A DNA stretch of 33,747 bases from an uncultured Bradyrhizobium sp. (lineage in GTDB: Bacteria; Pseudomonadota; Alphaproteobacteria; Rhizobiales; Xanthobacteraceae). The first letter of the stretch is position 1; each line of letters opens with the position of its first letter. Below are positions 32,507 to 33,747 of the stretch, in pieces. The stretch spans positions 1-33,747 of the forward strand of contig NZ_CAKZHY010000028.1 in NCBI RefSeq assembly GCF_936928535.1, read 5' to 3'. Position numbers and translations under genes: made by a program. The notes below the pieces were generated by a model. The model was not told the origin of the DNA. It saw nothing but the letters and a program-made list of their open reading frames with translations, and made no database searches.

Positions 32507-33019
32507 ATGAAGCGTACGATCAGGCAGGTTTTTGGCACCACGCGCCCCAGGGATATCTGGCTTAACCTGTTTACCTTCGACCAGATGCTGACGCGGCCGA
32601 TCATCCATATCGTCTACTGGTGCGGACTGGGTCTGCTGTTCATCTTTGCGCTCGGCTGGCTGGGCATCATGGTCGGCACCGGCATCAAGGACGCCTCGAT
32701 CATGGGCTGGCTGCTGTCGTTCGGCCTGCTGGTGGTGGGGTTCCTCGGCTTCATGATCGCTGTGCTGGCTTGGCGGTCGGTCTGCGAACTCTATATGGCG
32801 GTGATGAATATCGCTGAAGACCTGCGTTACCTGCGCCAGTTCCAGGAAAAGCTGACGCCGCAGAGCTTCGCGCCGGTTGCGCCGCAAGCCGTGACGCCGC
32901 CACCTGTCGCGTCACCGGATACGGCGGCTGTGGCTGAACCGGCATCGCCAAGTGGCTCAAAGGATAATATCCTCGAAGATCCGTTCTTCCGCCCGCGTTT
33001 CGAGCGCAAGGATTTGTGA
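32507..33019 (+). CDS. DUF4282 domain membrane protein
   Basis: 170 residues. After a short basic start, FTFDQMLTRPIIHIVYWCGLGLLFIFALG and a second hydrophobic segment (WLLSFGLLVVGFLGFMIAVLAW) form the two-helix DUF4282 domain, followed by RSVCELYMAVMNIAEDLRYLRQ. The tail is Pro/Ala-rich and ends DPFFRPRFERKDL. It is probably an inner-membrane protein; the family has no known role. No link to the DUF4262 genes is evident beyond being on the same strand. Confidence 0.82.
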   Translation: MKRTIRQVFGTTRPRDIWLNLFTFDQMLTRPIIHIVYWCGLGLLFIFALGWLGIMVGTGIKDASIMGWLLSFGLLVVGFLGFMIAVLAWRSVCELYMAVMNIAEDLRYLRQFQEKLTPQSFAPVAPQAVTPPPVASPDTAAVAEPASPSGSKDNILEDPFFRPRFERKDL

Positions 33020-33022
33020 TTT

Positions 33023-33180
33023 AATCCTCCCCTCTTGGGGGGGGGAGGTGTCGAGCAAGCGCAGCGCGTCGAGACGGAGGGGGGAAATCCGGCCGTGGCG
33101 TATGGGGCTTTACCCCTCCGTCAGCGACACCGGCCCTAAAGGGCCTCGCGCTGCCACCTCCCCTTAAAAAGGGGAGGATT
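33023..33180. repeat. Inverted repeat pair with no gene between (units A and B)
   Basis: Unit A (33023-33084) starts AATCCTCCCC and ends in CGGAGGGGG. Unit B (about 33110-33180) is the same type reversed, starting TACCCCTCCG and ending GGGGAGGATT. The outer ten bases match exactly as complements. Only about 25 bases lie between the units. This is the arrangement of the DUF559-bearing pair that follows, but empty. Confidence 0.75.
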
Positions 33181-33190
33181 TATTGTTTTT

Positions 33191-33251
33191 GATCCTCCCC
33201 TCTTGGAGGGGAGGTGCCGAGCAAGCGTAGCGCGTCGAGGCGGAGGGGTAA
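33191..33251. repeat. Repeat unit C, left flank of the DUF559 gene
   Basis: The unit starts GATCCTCCCCTC, shares the phrase GAGCAAGCG(C/T)AGCGCGTCGAG with unit A and ends CGGAGGGGTAA (33241-33251). That last stretch is the exact complement of TTACCCCTCCG in unit D on the far side of the DUF559 gene. Confidence 0.75.
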
Positions 33252-33265
33252 CAAACGGCGCCGAA

Positions 33266-33631
33266 CTATTTACGTCGCTCCTTAATCCGCGCCCTTGCCA
33301 AATTCAGCATCCCTTCCACAATATCGTCCGGATCATGCAGTACATCAGCAGCCGGAATGCGGACGACCTCCAGGCCGCGCGCCTGCATCCAGACATCACG
33401 CACCTCATCGCGCGCCGGACGGTCGCCGTGGCCGTGCGAGGCGCCGTCGATCTCGATAACCAGCGCGGCTTTGGCGCAGTAAAAGTCAGCGAAATAGGGA
33501 CCAATGGGATGTTCGCGGCGGAAACGCGGTGTGTCCGCGTGGCGGCCCTTGAGGCGCGACCAGATCATCACGGCGGGCAGGGACATATTCCAGCGCAGAT
33601 GGCGCCTGAAGTCGCGGCTGTCGTCGTTCAT
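33266..33631 (-). CDS. DUF559 endonuclease-like protein
   Basis: 121 residues from ATG 33631, with AGGGGGA upstream. The fold reads as the DUF559/Vsr-like branch of PD-(D/E)XK nucleases: WSRLKGRHADTPRFRREHPIGPYFADFYCAKAALVIEIDGASHG, with the D in YFADFYC and E/D in VIEIDG as probable metal ligands, then VRDVWMQARGLEVVRIPAADVL and a C-terminal helix. Family members may nick or cut DNA, but none has a firm role. The gene is alone on this strand, 14 bp from repeat unit C and 71 bp from inverted unit D. The protein looks complete. Confidence 0.85.
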   Translation of the reverse strand: MNDDSRDFRRHLRWNMSLPAVMIWSRLKGRHADTPRFRREHPIGPYFADFYCAKAALVIEIDGASHGHGDRPARDEVRDVWMQARGLEVVRIPAADVLHDPDDIVEGMLNLARARIKERRK

Positions 33632-33702
33632 TGTGTTCCCCCTGTGCGGAGCGTGTGGGAAATGACGAGGGGAGGCAAGAGGAAATATTGAGTGCGTGGT
33701 TT

Positions 33703-33747
33703 TTACCCCTCCGTCTCGACGCGCTTCGCCTGACGGCTTCGCTTGCT
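33703..33747. repeat. Repeat unit D, inverted, cut by the window end
   Basis: It starts TTACCCCTCCG (33703-33713), the complement of the inner end of unit C, then TCTCGACGCGCTTCGCC and onwards. The outer CCTCCCC part of this unit would be beyond the window. Confidence 0.7.

Overview
The window appears to hold DNA from two different Alphaproteobacteria. Bases 1 to about 29.7 kb look like a Bradyrhizobium (Nitrobacteraceae) chromosome: GC-rich coding with strong C/G third positions, familiar Bradyrhizobium gene families, and its dispersed palindromes. From about 29.8 kb to the end, codon use, repeats and gene content look like Caulobacteraceae (Asticcacaulis/Caulobacter type). The switch lies inside one open flhA frame, in a very conserved stretch. 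The likeliest explanation is a contig chimera from a mixed sample; real recombination is less likely. No RNA genes, insertion sequences, prophage or CRISPR arrays were seen. Family calls come from reading motifs, not from database searches.

Layout of the first part. 0.07-4.2 kb: a histone-deacetylase-like amidohydrolase, then a secreted sugar-dehydrogenase-like beta-propeller with a c-type heme tail, overlapping an SMP-30-like propeller. 4.4-4.8 kb: two very small genes. 4.95-7.4 kb: an enoyl-CoA hydratase/isomerase divergent from a gamma-glutamyltransferase-like enzyme. 7.5-15.3 kb: an amine and amino-acid catabolic block. It holds a polar amino-acid ABC importer co-transcribed with an FAD amine oxidase and divergent from an XRE-cupin regulator, then D-amino acid dehydrogenase, then an omega-amino-acid:pyruvate transaminase divergent from a PuuR-like XRE-cupin regulator. 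Both divergent gaps hold palindromes that could be operators.

15.4-17.2 kb: a 50-residue coiled-coil protein and a secreted LprI-domain protein. 17.3-21.1 kb: a three-gene molybdenum aldehyde oxidoreductase (PaoABC type) with a divergent TetR regulator. 22.0-24.3 kb: a DUF4864 protein, convergent with lspA and an MFS transporter. 24.4-28.8 kb: a copper-handling run of His-rich protein, lipoprotein, TolC-like lipoprotein, Tat-exported multicopper oxidase, cupredoxin and CusF-like protein, with no inner-membrane pump in view.

28.9 kb to the end: a flagellar flhA with a CtrA-like box and a strong hairpin upstream. After the switch come two tandem DUF4262 paralogues separated by a 141-bp nested palindrome, a DUF4282 membrane protein, and a DUF559 endonuclease-like gene bracketed by inverted copies of a repeat. 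That last arrangement resembles REP elements with their RAYT transposase and is the best candidate here for an undescribed mobile unit.
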